A stretch of DNA of 64,000 nt from Gordionus sp. m RMFG-2023 (taxonomy: Eukaryota; Nematomorpha; Gordioida; Chordodea; Parachordodidae). Below are positions 1 through 12,100 of the stretch, in pieces. The notes beneath the pieces were generated by a model. It ran no database searches and was not told the DNA's origin. It saw only the letters and a list, made by a program, of their open reading frames with translations. Positions within the stretch are counted from its first letter, which is position 1. Every line of letters begins with the position of its first letter. The stretch covers positions 3,381,743-3,445,742 of the forward strand of contig NC_088778.1 in NCBI RefSeq assembly GCF_954871325.1, written 5' to 3'. The position numbers and the translations under genes are program-made.

Positions 1-185
1 CATGTCTTTTTTTGTTTTGCTTTTTATTTATCTTAACAAAACTCGGTATAATATCTAAAAAGACGATGCCGCCCATCTGTAATTAGTATTTTATATTTTT
101 AGTCTGCATTTCACCTATCTATATATTTTGTTTAACCAGCCCGCCCGCCTAATGTTTAAAATTATTTTAATTGCTGGTTTACACA
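1..185. repeat. Left terminal inverted repeat of the integrase element
   Basis: This stretch matches 5040-5213 as an inverted repeat with small differences, from CATGTCTTTTTT at the tip to the CCAGCCCGCCCGCC segment near 137-150. The inner boundary lies where the left arm changes from inverted-repeat sequence to integrase sequence, about 185-195. Confidence 0.8.
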
Positions 186-1437
186 TACACACCCCTACTA
201 AAGCATCTGACCAGTCAGTTGGGATATCCAAAACCGATTTTGCTATTAAGTTCTGGAATGTTCTGTTAACTCTCTCAACCAAACCATTGCTTGTGGGTGG
301 TAGGCTGAGGTTATTCTCTGGACAATCCCACAATATTTATGGAATTCTGTACAAACATTGTTACAGAATTCCCTACCTTGATCATTAATCAGAATCTTTA
401 ATAAATATATATTTTAGTTTTATTAAAATTTTTTTAAAAACATGCATTAATATATTAATAAAATTCAAATAAGTTAAAATTAGTATTTTTAATTTTTATT
501 ACTTCATAACATTGGTGGGTGTTTACAATGATCCAGATTTCGCTGTTTTATACTTAATAGGAATAGCCATTAAATATTTGGAGAAATAGCATATGGCACA
601 TAAAATATATTTATAATTTTCTTTGGATTCTGGTATGTGGATTAAATCGATGCCAATTTGATACCAAGATTTTGAAACCAACACATTTGAAGTTTTATCA
701 AAACGACTGCTTGATATTGATTTTTGACAAACCTCACAGGATTTGATAAACTCCCTAATGTTTTTATTGCTGCCCACCCCAATAAAAGCTGTAAAAAAAT
801 TAAATAAAGGTAATATTGCATATTTTTTACTCTTCAGTATCTGATTAGTTTTATTAATCCCCACTCTCATAGCTATACCTGGAACTGTAGATACACTTCC
901 CTCATGTATTGTTTTAATTATCCTTTTTTTGTTCATCTCTTGCCCATAAATCTTTTCTTTCTTCTAAAATGATATACCAATAAAATGTACATTATATAAA
1001 TACAATCGATGAGCTTTTAAAGATTTATAATTATAGTACTAAAAAAATAATAATAAATTGCACTTAAATTTTGTCATAAAAATTTTAGTTTTATAAATTG
1101 TTTATATTTATAATGCTTAATTTTAAAAAGATATTTATGCGAAATTTTTTAAAACAAATCCTATAAATCACATTTTAAAATATAATTACTCATGTTTTTT
1201 GGGAACTTGTATTCCCACCTCCGTAATATTGTTTTATTTTATGTTAATTTTAATATTAATTTTATTTCTATATATTTTTAATTTTATATAATTACGATAA
1301 AAAGGATGTAAATATATACGTAATAAAATAAATAAACAATTATTTCTTATAATTTAAAAAAAAATTATATATATTTATAAGCTTAAAGGAATGTGACATT
1401 TACTTTTCACCCATGGATTAAAATAATTTATCATAAT

Positions 1438-1793
1438 CTTGAAGACGGTGGTGCATATTAGGACTTATATTTCCAATTTTGACAGCTTCATCCAAATCTG
1501 ACGTTTTAAATTTGAGATAATTTAAAGCTATTAGGCATATTGAAATTCGTAATGCGAGGATTTTAAAAAAATCCATGAGGTTTTGAAATACTGAATAAGC
1601 CGTGAGATTTCCAATGGATTTGAAGCGATAAAAACCAAAACCTCATGAAATCATTTCGACACGGAATTAGCCGTGAGATTTAGATGTTGTGAGATTTCGA
1701 ATCTCACATATTGATTCCTAAAATGTTCTAAAGTTTCAAATGAATGTTAATAAGTCCTAACTTTATTAGAAAGTGCACCGTCTTCAAAATTAT
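1438..1793. repeat. Inverted-repeat segment at the centre of the integrase element
   Basis: The ends read GAAGACGGTG.TGCA at the left and TGCACCGTCTTC at the right, with AGGACTTAT and ATAAGTCCT just inside. This may be a separate small palindromic insertion, or simply the centre of the larger palindrome, because the flanks on both sides also match in inverted orientation. The interior carries several copies of CCGTGAGATTT-like words. Confidence 0.45.
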
Positions 1794-3483
1794 AGATGAT
1801 ACATTATTTTTATAAAAAAATTTCGCTTAATTAATTTATTATAATTAGGCATTATTAAATATAAACAATTTATACAACTAAAATTTTTATGACCAAATTT
1901 AAGTGCAATTTATTATTATTTTTTAGTATAATAATTGTAAATATTTAAGCAATTGATTGTATTTATTTTTTCTGCATCACATAATATTATTATACATATA
2001 ATTTATAGATATATTATTTTAGAAGAAAAGTTTTATGGTCAAAAGATGAACAAAAAAAGTATCATTAAAAGAATACATGAGGGAAGTGTATTTACAGTTC
2101 CAGGAATAGCTATGGGAGGGCATCTGGGTATTAATAAAACTAATCAGATTATAACGGAAAAGTAAAAATTTGCAATATTATCTTATTTAATTCTTAGCTT
2201 TTATTGGTTGGGCAGTAATAAAGACATTAGGGAGTTTATCAAATCCTGTGAGGTTTGTCAAAAAATCAAGCAGTCGTTTTGATAAAACTTCAAATGTGTT
2301 GCACAATATTAAAGTGATTTCAAAATCTTGGTATCAAATTGGCATCGATTTAATCCAGATGCCAGAAATCCAAAGAAATTATAAATATATTTTATGTGCC
2401 ATTTGTTATTTCTTTAAATATTTAATGGCTATTCCTATTAAAGATAAAACAGCTAAATCTGTTGTTAAAGCTTTATACATCATTGTCAACACCCACCAAT
2501 GTTATGAAGTAATAAAAATTAAAAATACCAATTTTAACTTATTTGAATTTTATTAATATATTAATGCATATTTTTTTTTAATTTAAAAAAACTAAAATAT
2601 ATATTTATTAAAGATTCAGATTAATGATCAAGGTAGGGAATTCTGTAACAATGCTTGTACAGAATTCCATAAATATTGTGGGATTGTTCAGCGAATAACC
2701 TCAGCCTACCACCCACAAACTAATGGTTTGGTTCAGCGAGTTAACAGAACAATCCAGAACCGAATAGCAAAATCGGTTTTGGATATACCAACTGACTGGT
2801 TAGATGCTTTAGTAAGGGTATGTGGCACCAATAATTCTTGCATACACTCTTCCACGGGATTTTAACTCTATGAACTGATGTATGGTCAGAAACCTCGACG
2901 CCCTCTTACGGTAGAAATAATATTTTACTCTAATATTTTTAATTATTATTTAGTTATTGAGGATACACTTGCCTTACCAGAGATTACGGCTAAAGGAAGA
3001 GTTCGATATAAAAATGGATCATCTTAAGAAAATAACAGAGCTGGCTATCTAAAATATTGGTATAGCTCAGCTCAAACAAAAAAAAGGATTATGAAAAGAG
3101 AACAAATGATTCGAAATCTTTTGCTATAAGGACAAAATATTCTTGCATGTAACCATAAAAGGTCGGATAGGAAAGTGGAGGGGGGGGGGCGAATGTTGAA
3201 CCCCTGGATATGTCCATATTTGATCAATAAAAATATTTGATAAGGGTAATAATATTATATTATAAAAATTATATATTGTATATCAAGATGTATATATGAA
3301 TTGATAACATCAAATAATATCCTATTAAAAACGAAATATAATCTCCCCAATTTAAAAGATTTTATTGTACAAAACAAAGAAAATGGTAATAATTTTTTAA
3401 AAATTACATATTTTTTTTATGAAGTAAAAAAATATTTTTAACAAAAATTAATAATTAATAACATTATAATTATTTTAAATATT

Positions 3484-3700
3484 TTTATTATAATTAATGC
3501 ATTGCCATTAAATAGTGGTTCCCAAAATGTGCTTGATAATGAAAATATTATACTTAATACGGAGTTTGTCGATTCAAAGTGTCTCAAAGGTATTGTATTC
3601 CGTATATATATTAGAATATTGCCTTTAGATAGTGGTTCCCAAAATGGACTTGATGATGAAAATAGTCCACATGATGCGGAGTTTCTTTATATAAATTTAG
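3484..3700 (+). repeat. Two-copy tandem repeat inside the integrase element
   Basis: Two roughly 110-bp units share ATAGTGGTTCCCAAAATG, then CTTGATRATGAAAATA, then ATGCGGAGTTT or close variants. No recognisable protein comes from it. It lies in the right-hand part of the element between the integrase segment and the right inverted repeat. Confidence 0.6.
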
Positions 3701-5039
3701 GGCGATTAGTGTAGAGAATGATTACTGGGGTTCAAAATTCCCATATTATTTTCGGGCAATGGTTGGCGCAATTTACGCTAACATTCGAGGTTGGGAAAGG
3801 TAATCGGGAATTATATTTAAGATACGAACAAAAAAAAATAGACGTAAAAAACTTGTGTCTTGAATAATGTTATATGACAGGGCGGATATGGGCTTCTGAC
3901 ACAGAAGTCAAGGCAATGGCAACAATGTTAAAATACCCAATTTTTATATACATATAAAATATAATGATAATTTTGTATGGGTCCGATATGACCCATTTTA
4001 TATTCGCGATAATATTAAAAATATTTAATAATATTATTTTATATAAAAAAATGGTTAGAAACCATTTTGAAAATGTTTCACAGATTGCAATCATTTATCT
4101 TCCTATATTTTTATTAAAATATATATTTATTTTTATATAAAAACATATTTCATTCATATTTTAATTTATATTCCGCCTGATATATATATATTTTTTTAAT
4201 GAAACTTGTAGTTTCATAAATAAAATTCAATATATTCATTCTGATGTGCAATATCCATGAAATTTTTATTAAATTTTTATTAAATTTAAAATTATGTAAA
4301 ATATTTAAATCATAGTTCTTTGTTTATTTTCTTATTTTCATTGATGCCAAATGAAGTTTATTATAATATTGGTGACCCAATTCAGTACAAAAGTAATATA
4401 GATGAATTATCACTAAAATATTATATTAGGTAAACAAAATATGCAATACTATAAAGCCATTCAGGCAAAGAATTTATCTTACCTTTTCTTTGCAGTGTTT
4501 ACAAAGGGTGGGTACTGATATTTAGAGTGGATAGAAAAGGCGGTTTGCCTCTAGTAAATTTTCTGTAATATAGAAGCTTTGTCAATAAATTAATGTCTAT
4601 CGAGAAGATGTACCTTGTATAAGAAATCTGAGTAGGAACTGGATAATCATGGGATCGGAGTATTTGGTTTTGGACCTACTTAAAACTTGTTTTACAATAT
4701 TATTTTATAAATTTCAGTTTATATAAATTAACATGTTAATAAGGATCTTTTCCCTTCCTCAATATTACTAAACTTTAATTTCCAAATTGCCAAGGTAACA
4801 CTCATGAATTGATTGACACCTATCAATAATCTGAACCAGAAGTCTGCATAGGGCGGTTTTTTTATCCTCCCGTCCATACTATAGATGGGTTTGTTAAGTG
4901 TATGGGCGTGGGCGGTAGATATTTTTCAGGCGAAATGAACAGAACAGACTTTAATTTATTAAAAAATAATAGTTTAATTTCATAATATTGCATATCATAT
5001 ATGTTTAATTAAAAATACATTAAAATAAAGAAGCTAAAC

Positions 5040-5213
5040 CAGCCATTAAAATAATTTTAAACATTAGGCGGGGTGGGCTGGTTAAACAAAATATATAGAT
5101 AGGTGAAATGCAGACTAAAAATATAAAATAGATGGGCCGGCTTTTTAGATATTATACCGAGTTTTAAGATAAATAAAAAAAAAGCAAAACAATTATTTAA
5201 AAAAAAGACATGG
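5040..5213. repeat. Right terminal inverted repeat of the integrase element
   Basis: Inverted partner of 1-185, ending in AAAAAAAAGACATG. It is followed directly by a sequence with a tRNA-type B box. Confidence 0.8.
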
Positions 5214-5286
5214 TACATGGATTCGAACCCGCATTTTGAGGGTAGGTAATATAACTCTTGCCAACAAGACTACCCACAACACGTGT
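5214..5286 (-). tRNA. tRNA-like sequence, probably degenerate or tRNA-derived
   Basis: On the minus strand the sequence holds a perfect Pol III B box (GGTTCGAATCC) and, about 45 bases before it, an A-box-like stretch (GGGTAGTCTTGTTGGCAAGAG minus a base). It ends in ACCA followed by a T run about ten bases on, which could serve as a terminator. The would-be acceptor stem halves do not pair, so this is more likely a decayed tRNA or the head of a tRNA-derived SINE than a working tRNA. Confidence 0.4.
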
Positions 5287-5396
5287 AATATTTAATTTTA
5301 TTAGTATATAATATTATAAAATAATCTACTATTTAATTAAATTTATATATAATATTAAAAAGAGAAATTTTATTTATCGTTAACTTTTAATGATGT

Positions 5397-5715
5397 TAAA
5401 ATAAAGATGAGCTCCTGAAATGAAACGATATATATCTTTGCAAAGCATTATTAAAATATTATTCTAAATGTATATTATAAACAGTTAGGTTTATTTTATA
5501 CCATTATTGTCTCTATATTTTATTTTATATCCTTAACTTTAATAATGTTCCTTGATTTTACATCTCTCATTACTCGAATTAATAATCTTAAAAAATAAAG
5601 ATGAGCTCTTGAAATGAAACGATATATATATCCAACAAAGCATTATTAAAATAATATTCTAAAACATAGATTATAATTAAACAGATAGGTTTACCATTAT
5701 TATCTCTATGTTATC
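5397..5715. repeat. Two-copy repeat, period about 195 bp
   Basis: AAAATAAAGATGAGCTC is followed by TGAAATGAAACGATATATAT, AAAGCATTATTAAAATA and CAGTTAGGTTTA-like words near 5397-5515, and again near 5592-5715 with small changes. No coding sense is visible. Confidence 0.6.
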
Positions 5716-6160
5716 TCATTAATAATTATAAATTCATGTCATGAAAATTTTTGCATTAGATTTATCGTTTCAAAAATATTGGGAGCCATTTAACATCAAA
5801 ATCTCACAACCCATCCATGGGATTTTGATTGGGGGAAGATTTTGAAATCTCATAGATCACTTTCACACGTTACACCGGGTCTAAAATTTTCTTCTTTAAA
5901 AATACCAAAGTAATATATTTTCAAAAAATCCGGGCTACCCAGCACGAGCCGAGCCAGGTCGAGCAAATGCTACCTCTGCAGGTCTCTGATGTATGTATAG
6001 AGACCTGGCAAATATCGTTAATTTCGTACACCTCCAGATATACCTCCTCACTCTCTTACTATTAGACCTGACAAGTAATCCATCGTCACGTATAATTCCA
6101 GATATAACTTCTAGAAATAAGATTTTTCGCGATGTTAGTTTTATTTTTAAAATATGAAAC
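5716..6160. other. Intergenic or intron sequence with short inverted words
   Basis: No exon is recognisable. It contains the inverted words around ATCTCACAACCCATCCATGGGATTTTGATTG and, at about 5941-5995, one copy of a dispersed motif (AAATGCTACCTCTGCAGGTCTC) also seen near 11770, 40455 and 48175. If the aminopeptidase gene is whole, this is its next intron. Confidence 0.4.
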
Positions 6161-9100
6161 CTCGATAGGATGGCTAGTAGCGAGAGAATCCAGCGTAATG
6201 CCCTCGTGAAAGCTCGATGAAACGAATTGAGTCCAGATATCGTAATGCGGGTAAATTTGGCTGATACAGTGGAAGGAAACCCACGTGGCAAAGCCCTCGT
6301 TAAGCCAGAGATAAGTCCACCATTCCTTCAAATTAATAACGAATATATAGTATAAGTAGTCATAATTACTTGAGTTAGGAGTGCTCAACTTGTTTTATTT
6401 TATATGGTTATGACTTTAGTGGGGTTTAAAGATATATATATATATACTACTGCACTGTGTAGATCGAAATGGAATACGCTATAAATTATGATCTTAGGAT
6501 AAGGACGGATTCAAATAATACTCCATCGAAAAATTAACAATTCATAGAAACCGAGTGACCCTGTATTCACAATTATGAATCGGATCTTCATGGGCGGGGC
6601 CATGCTGCGACCCATGGGCTGGGTAAGGGTTTAATATTCTATTTAATAGTGCACATGGGTTCTTTAAAAAAAATTTAATGAGCTTAGGCCTAATTTTTTT
6701 TAAATTTAAATTTCGCTTGGGTTTGGGGATTATTAATATTAAATATGGGGCAGGTTGGCCCATGCCTAAAAATTCTTTTTTACTGTAGGCCTGGGTTATA
6801 CCTGATCTAAAAATTAAGCCCATGAAGGTCTTACTGTGAATGCGGAGTGGGAGTACACATAATCCAATTTTATTAAAAGAAGGCGAAAATGTTTACCATG
6901 GTGGCCAAATTTCCGAACCATTGGTGTCCCAACTCGTGAGCTATAATATTATTTTTAATTTAAAAAAAAATTATTTATATTTGTATGCAAATTTAAATGG
7001 CTACCTATTACACCCCTCCCAACTTTACCTCAACTAAGTGAAAATTCTTGATTATGACCCTGTGTAGCAATTTAATTTAAATATAGTAAACCATTTGCTT
7101 CGTAAATGTTTTTTTACCTACAACAATGGCGATGTAATTCTTAGTATTAGTTGACGACGTCTTTTCGTCCAATAGGATGCATACTTCTCTGAAAGTAATT
7201 AAACCCCAGTTTTCCATAGCACCTTTTTAAAGAGAATAATTGAAAATAATTTAATTTAATATTCCATGCGTAAAATTTTAAAAAAAGCATAATTTAATTA
7301 TAAATTATTAAAGAATAAATAAGAATTTTAACCGAATGCAAAATCAGGGATAGAAATCAAATCGCACTTGGGCAGTTCGTACTTGATCCCAAAATACTCT
7401 TCGTAAAATTCTAGCGATTTAACTGTCACCTATCAATCAAAATCAATTTTTTTTTAAATATAAAAGTCCAAAATTTAAATAATGGAAAAAAATATATATA
7501 TATATTTCCAAATTTTACACGTGCTCCATATATTGCAAATTAAAGTATAATTTAAAAAAATAATTCAAACTTCTAACGCGAAGCGGCCTTGTTCCTTCTT
7601 TCCTACGGGAGTATAAACTCGGCAAGGTTTTCCGTCCTTGGTTTTGTCTTCCACGTAATCAAATTCTCCGACCACAAATGCAACTATGTAGGTGGACATG
7701 ATAGGCGTGCATTGAAATTTAACAGTTTTCTCGTGAGCATCCTTGTCTTGTACCTCTTTTTCAACAGGCTACAAATAAATGTTATTTTTTGTTGACAAAT
7801 AAGTTGTTTTTTGTTTAAAAAAATTAGAGCTCGTTATTTTCGTAGGACCACTTAATTTCCGTAACTCAAGCAGCCCTTATATTTTTGGAGATGACTAGGG
7901 TCATAAACAGGTGTCCTATTTTTATGCTCATCAACTTTCCTTCAATTATAGATTTACTAAAAGACTACAGAATTTATAAATAATGATTTCAATATAAAAA
8001 TAGAATGTGGACATTATAATTCGTGATTGGCTTTAAAACGACATTTTTCTTTAAATAATGACATGAGATACGAACTTTTATATAAATGATGTCATTTAGA
8101 AAACCGGTATAATGCCAATCAAAAATATAAGTCCGTTTTGGGATTTAGACATGAAGCTTTTTTAAAAAAAAAGAATTAGGTATCCTTCCGCGGGAATCCA
8201 ATTCGCGACGAAGAATTTTAAGGCGAGGAACTCGAACCATTATCCTTCAGTTAATAATAGTTCGGTTACTATCCGGTTTGACAAACGGTTTCCGGTTTCA
8301 TTATAAAGTATCGTCGTAGAAATTGGTGAGAGCAATAAATATCATTCATATCCTATTCATTAAAATATCATAAGCTGAATGCCAAGAAACAGTTCTTATT
8401 TTTTTAATCAAATTTTATTGCTCATAATAAACAGTAGAAGAAGAAAAATTATTGGTATATAATTTTTTAAATATCTTTTTAATTAACTAGGAAAATAAGT
8501 AATGGCTTTTTTGCAATTTTTTTTAAAAAGTATACATAAAATGAACGCTTTCAAAACTTTTAACGACATAATGGCTATTAACGAGAAATAACTTCGTCTT
8601 ATAATTTTTAAAACATTTTTTTTTATAGCTACATAGTTAAACTGTATTTTTCTTTTCGATTAATCATTTATATAATATAATGTCGGGTTTAACTTGACCG
8701 GGTTTGAAACACGGATATAACGGTTCGTTAGCATTTTTCAAATACCGGTTAATTTTCGCATACGGTTATAAATTATTCATTTGAATCATAAAAAAATGAA
8801 ATTTTGACATAAAAATCGTAGGTCGACCGAAAATTTTTTTTGACATTTTGATCGGTTCCAAATGTTTTCGAAAAAGTTTTTTGGCCTGGCTCACTGGGTG
8901 GAATGGAGGGGGGGATTTGCTACGCCGTCTTCTAATTAGAATAACCGCCAATCCCTTTTTCGATTGCCTCCTACGAATAAATCACTCAAACTATTATAGT
9001 ATAGTAGTAGAAATTATAGCCCTGGCATGGCTGTGAGCGAATCCGCCTGCCCTAAATCGGGCCAGGGCAGACTGGACCTGATTCTGAAATTCTAATTTTT

Positions 9101-12100
9101 TCAGATCGAGTAAGACTCATTTTTTATAAAAAAAATAAATAATATTTTAAAGAGTCTTGTAATCCCGAAATACTTACTTTCATTTTTCTTTTCTTTTCTT
9201 TCTTTCTTTCTTTTTTTCCGTATGGCTAGGGAGATGAAAGTATGAAATGTTCGTTTTATGACAAATATCAGATATAACTTAAACTAACATAAATTTTGTC
9301 AAATTTATATAGATATTATGATGGCTGCGCCAAAATGGTAATTCTTTCTTAAATTTAGCAACTGTTTTTTTAAATCCACTATATAAAGAGGACTAAGAAT
9401 TCTTTGTAATCATTCAAAAAAAATTTTCTTGAATTATGACAGGTACTCACATTGGGAATGACATTCGGTGGTGGATCGATTTTTGATATGGACGCGGTTT
9501 TATCACAATGCACAAAAACTGAATAAACGTCTCGGGGCTTCCGGAATACTCTTTACTTTTCCACCAAATATATATTTTTTAAAAAAAGATTCTGATCTCA
9601 GTATACAGGGCCCTTCTTTAGATTTAAAGGTGCAAAGATATTATCACCAGAATTGTTTATTTGACGACCATGTGGTGGTGACAAGTTAGATCCTACAACA
9701 AAAAAACTGAACATCTCATGACTAAAAAAAAATTTAGATATCTGGCAAGATCAGAAGCTATATGGTAGCATCGAAAAGAACGATTTTATTATAGGAGGAC
9801 AATTGGAACTCATCTGCATTTCTTTTTGATTATATATATAATTGTTTAAACATTATGCCTTTCTTATAAGAACCTGGGGATGCCCGAACCTCCCTAACTT
9901 AAAAATCACGTTTTTCCGTTCACACTGAGCTGTCCGAAAAATATTTTGGTCCAATTCCTATAACTCGGCTCTGAAAAATAATGTGCAAAAAAAAACTAAT
10001 GGGGTCGGGCTAGAGTCGGATGTAGGGCTCTGGAAAAAAATATACTAAATTGACAGGAGGAAGCGAGATCATAAATTTGAATCGGAAAACGTATTTTATA
10101 TTTATATTCCTAATAATATCATTGTACTTTGCATTTTTATCAAAATATTATGTGAATCGTTTGTGTCCCTCCCGAGCCCCAGCGCAAAATATCGGTCGAA
10201 AACGGTTCGTTTTGTGCCGATTTTTAAAAACGGTGGCTAACTCACTATTTCATCTAGATATTACGCAAGCCTGAAGATTCTGCTCATAGAAGGAACAAAT
10301 GTCCTAGACATATATTATCGAAATCTCGAGGCTTAGGCCTAAAATATTGGGTTAGCCGTTTTAAAATGAGCCGTTAAACAACACTACCCAGCGATGTATC
10401 TATACATGGGTCATTAAGCCCCACCGACCTAATTTTTAAAATATTTCTTTTTACAGGCTATGTTAAAATATTTGTAAAAAAATTTTATCTTATCAGTAAT
10501 CTTTCTTTAATAATATTTAAATTTGAAAATAAAATGATGTTCTTATTTTTTTTTTATGAATTATATTTAAATGCATTTTAATTTTAAAAATCAAAAATTT
10601 TTTAAATAAATTGAGGTTATAAAAAATAAGAAATAAATTGGCTCCCATATTTAGCTTAAAGATACGGGAATAATTTGATATAATTTATCGATTTTAAAAG
10701 AGTGGGAAGGGAGGGGAGGGGGGGGGATGATAATAGTATTGCCAAATAATTTTATTATTTATATTATCTAATATTCACATCGTTATAGATTTAGATTATT
10801 TTAAAAAAAATTAAAGATATTTTGTGGTTTCATGATTTATAACTACAAAATGGCATAATATAGATTAAAGCTTTAATTTAAAAAAAAAAGAAGCTGACAT
10901 GAATCGTTACTTAAAATGAAGAGTCTTGAAGTTTAAACGCACCCTTCTTACATGGTGCACGTTAACAAAATAGAGTACCGAGCGGGCGGATTAAATATTT
11001 TTTAAACAACAGGTAAGGGGGGGGGAGTGTTGGAGTAAAATGAATCAGAATAATTATTAAAAAATGTTTTGTTTTAAATAAATAAAGGGCCAAACCAACC
11101 AATAAAATAATAAAAAATAATTTTTAAATATTGGGTGGATGGGAATGGATGGACGGATATCCGGTATCACTTTCCGAAGACCGATACAACCGATTTAATT
11201 TTTATCGCATCCGTTAGTGACCCTAGCCATCACGCCTCTAGGTACTCGAGACCAGCCGTCCGCAAAGAGCGAGTTTTTAACCTGATCGCTCATGGCGGGT
11301 TTTATATAACCTTTATAGAAAAGGTTATGGCACGTGCTAGGTGCTGAGAAATAAAAATACAAAGTTATTTTAAAATTTTTCTTTTTAAAAAAAAACAAAG
11401 GTTATATTAAAAACAAAAAAACAATAGCGCATGCATATAAATTAAAACAAACAACTTAACGTTTTGTTTTGTATTAAAATATTTACAAACCAAAAAATAT
11501 TTTTTAAAATACAATCAAAACTTACTTTTTTTTTTAAATTTTAATTTTATCGTCATAGTCATAGTTAGTTTTGTTAAACGGTTGGATTCGAGCCGGTTTT
11601 TAAAAACGGCTAACTCAATATTTTAGCCGAAAAAATTATTTCCTTGGTCTCGAGATCTCCCTTAAGAGATGTCCAATTTGGCAAATGCGTTTAAATTTAA
11701 CAAAAACTCACCGGGCCGGGGCCCGAAAATTGTTTAAAAATAAAAATCCGACCATGGCCATGCAAATGGCACCTCTGCTGGTCTCCGAAATTTAAGTAAC
11801 ATTTTTATTTTGAATGTGAAAAACAAAACAATTTTATGTTTTTTTTTGAAAAAAATGGTTTACAAATCTTTACGTTGCAATTTAAAATACATTTTTTGCA
11901 ATAAATGGCAATATAACGCATTTATTTTATAAGCATTTTAATAAAAACAATTATTAAAATTTTTTGGGTCGGGGCTGGTTTGTACCAAAAAATGAGTTAA
12001 AATGTCTGATTAAGATTTTTACTTAAATCTGATGATAACTAAAAATGTCTTCTTGACAAAATGACATGTTATATGGCAAAAAAAAAACATCCTAAACAGA

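Larger units (their letters stand above)
1..5213. mobile_element. Broken integrase-bearing element with terminal inverted repeats (fossil)
   Basis: Bases 1-185 reappear inverted at 5040-5213, so the element has inverted ends of about 175 bp; its left end coincides with the window edge and may be cut. Inside are two head-to-head segments of one retroviral-type integrase: minus strand at about 190-930 and plus strand at about 2046-2950. Around the centre, about 1035-1170 and 1800-1945 are also inverted copies of each other. The protein fragments include a zinc-binding region and the DDE core, for example around SAYHPQTNG near 2698. The integrase resembles the gypsy-integrase/KRBA2-like group, and inverted ends would fit a Ginger-like DNA transposon; a Polinton relative or a rearranged gypsy element is not excluded. 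It is clearly broken, with many breaks, and the two arms have diverged, so it is old. Confidence 0.65.

Noticed and set aside
5214-5286. A functional tRNA gene
   Set aside because: The B box is perfect, but the acceptor stem does not pair, so only a tRNA-like or SINE-related call is supported.
5935-6291. A minus-strand frame of 118 codons overlapping the zinc-site exon
   Set aside because: It is out of frame with the well-matched aminopeptidase exon at 6161-6325 and has no recognisable content.
11135-11398. Overlapping plus and minus frames of about 70 codons
   Set aside because: Both translate to compositionally odd peptides without recognisable motifs inside an aminopeptidase intron; probably chance frames in a GC-richer repeat patch.
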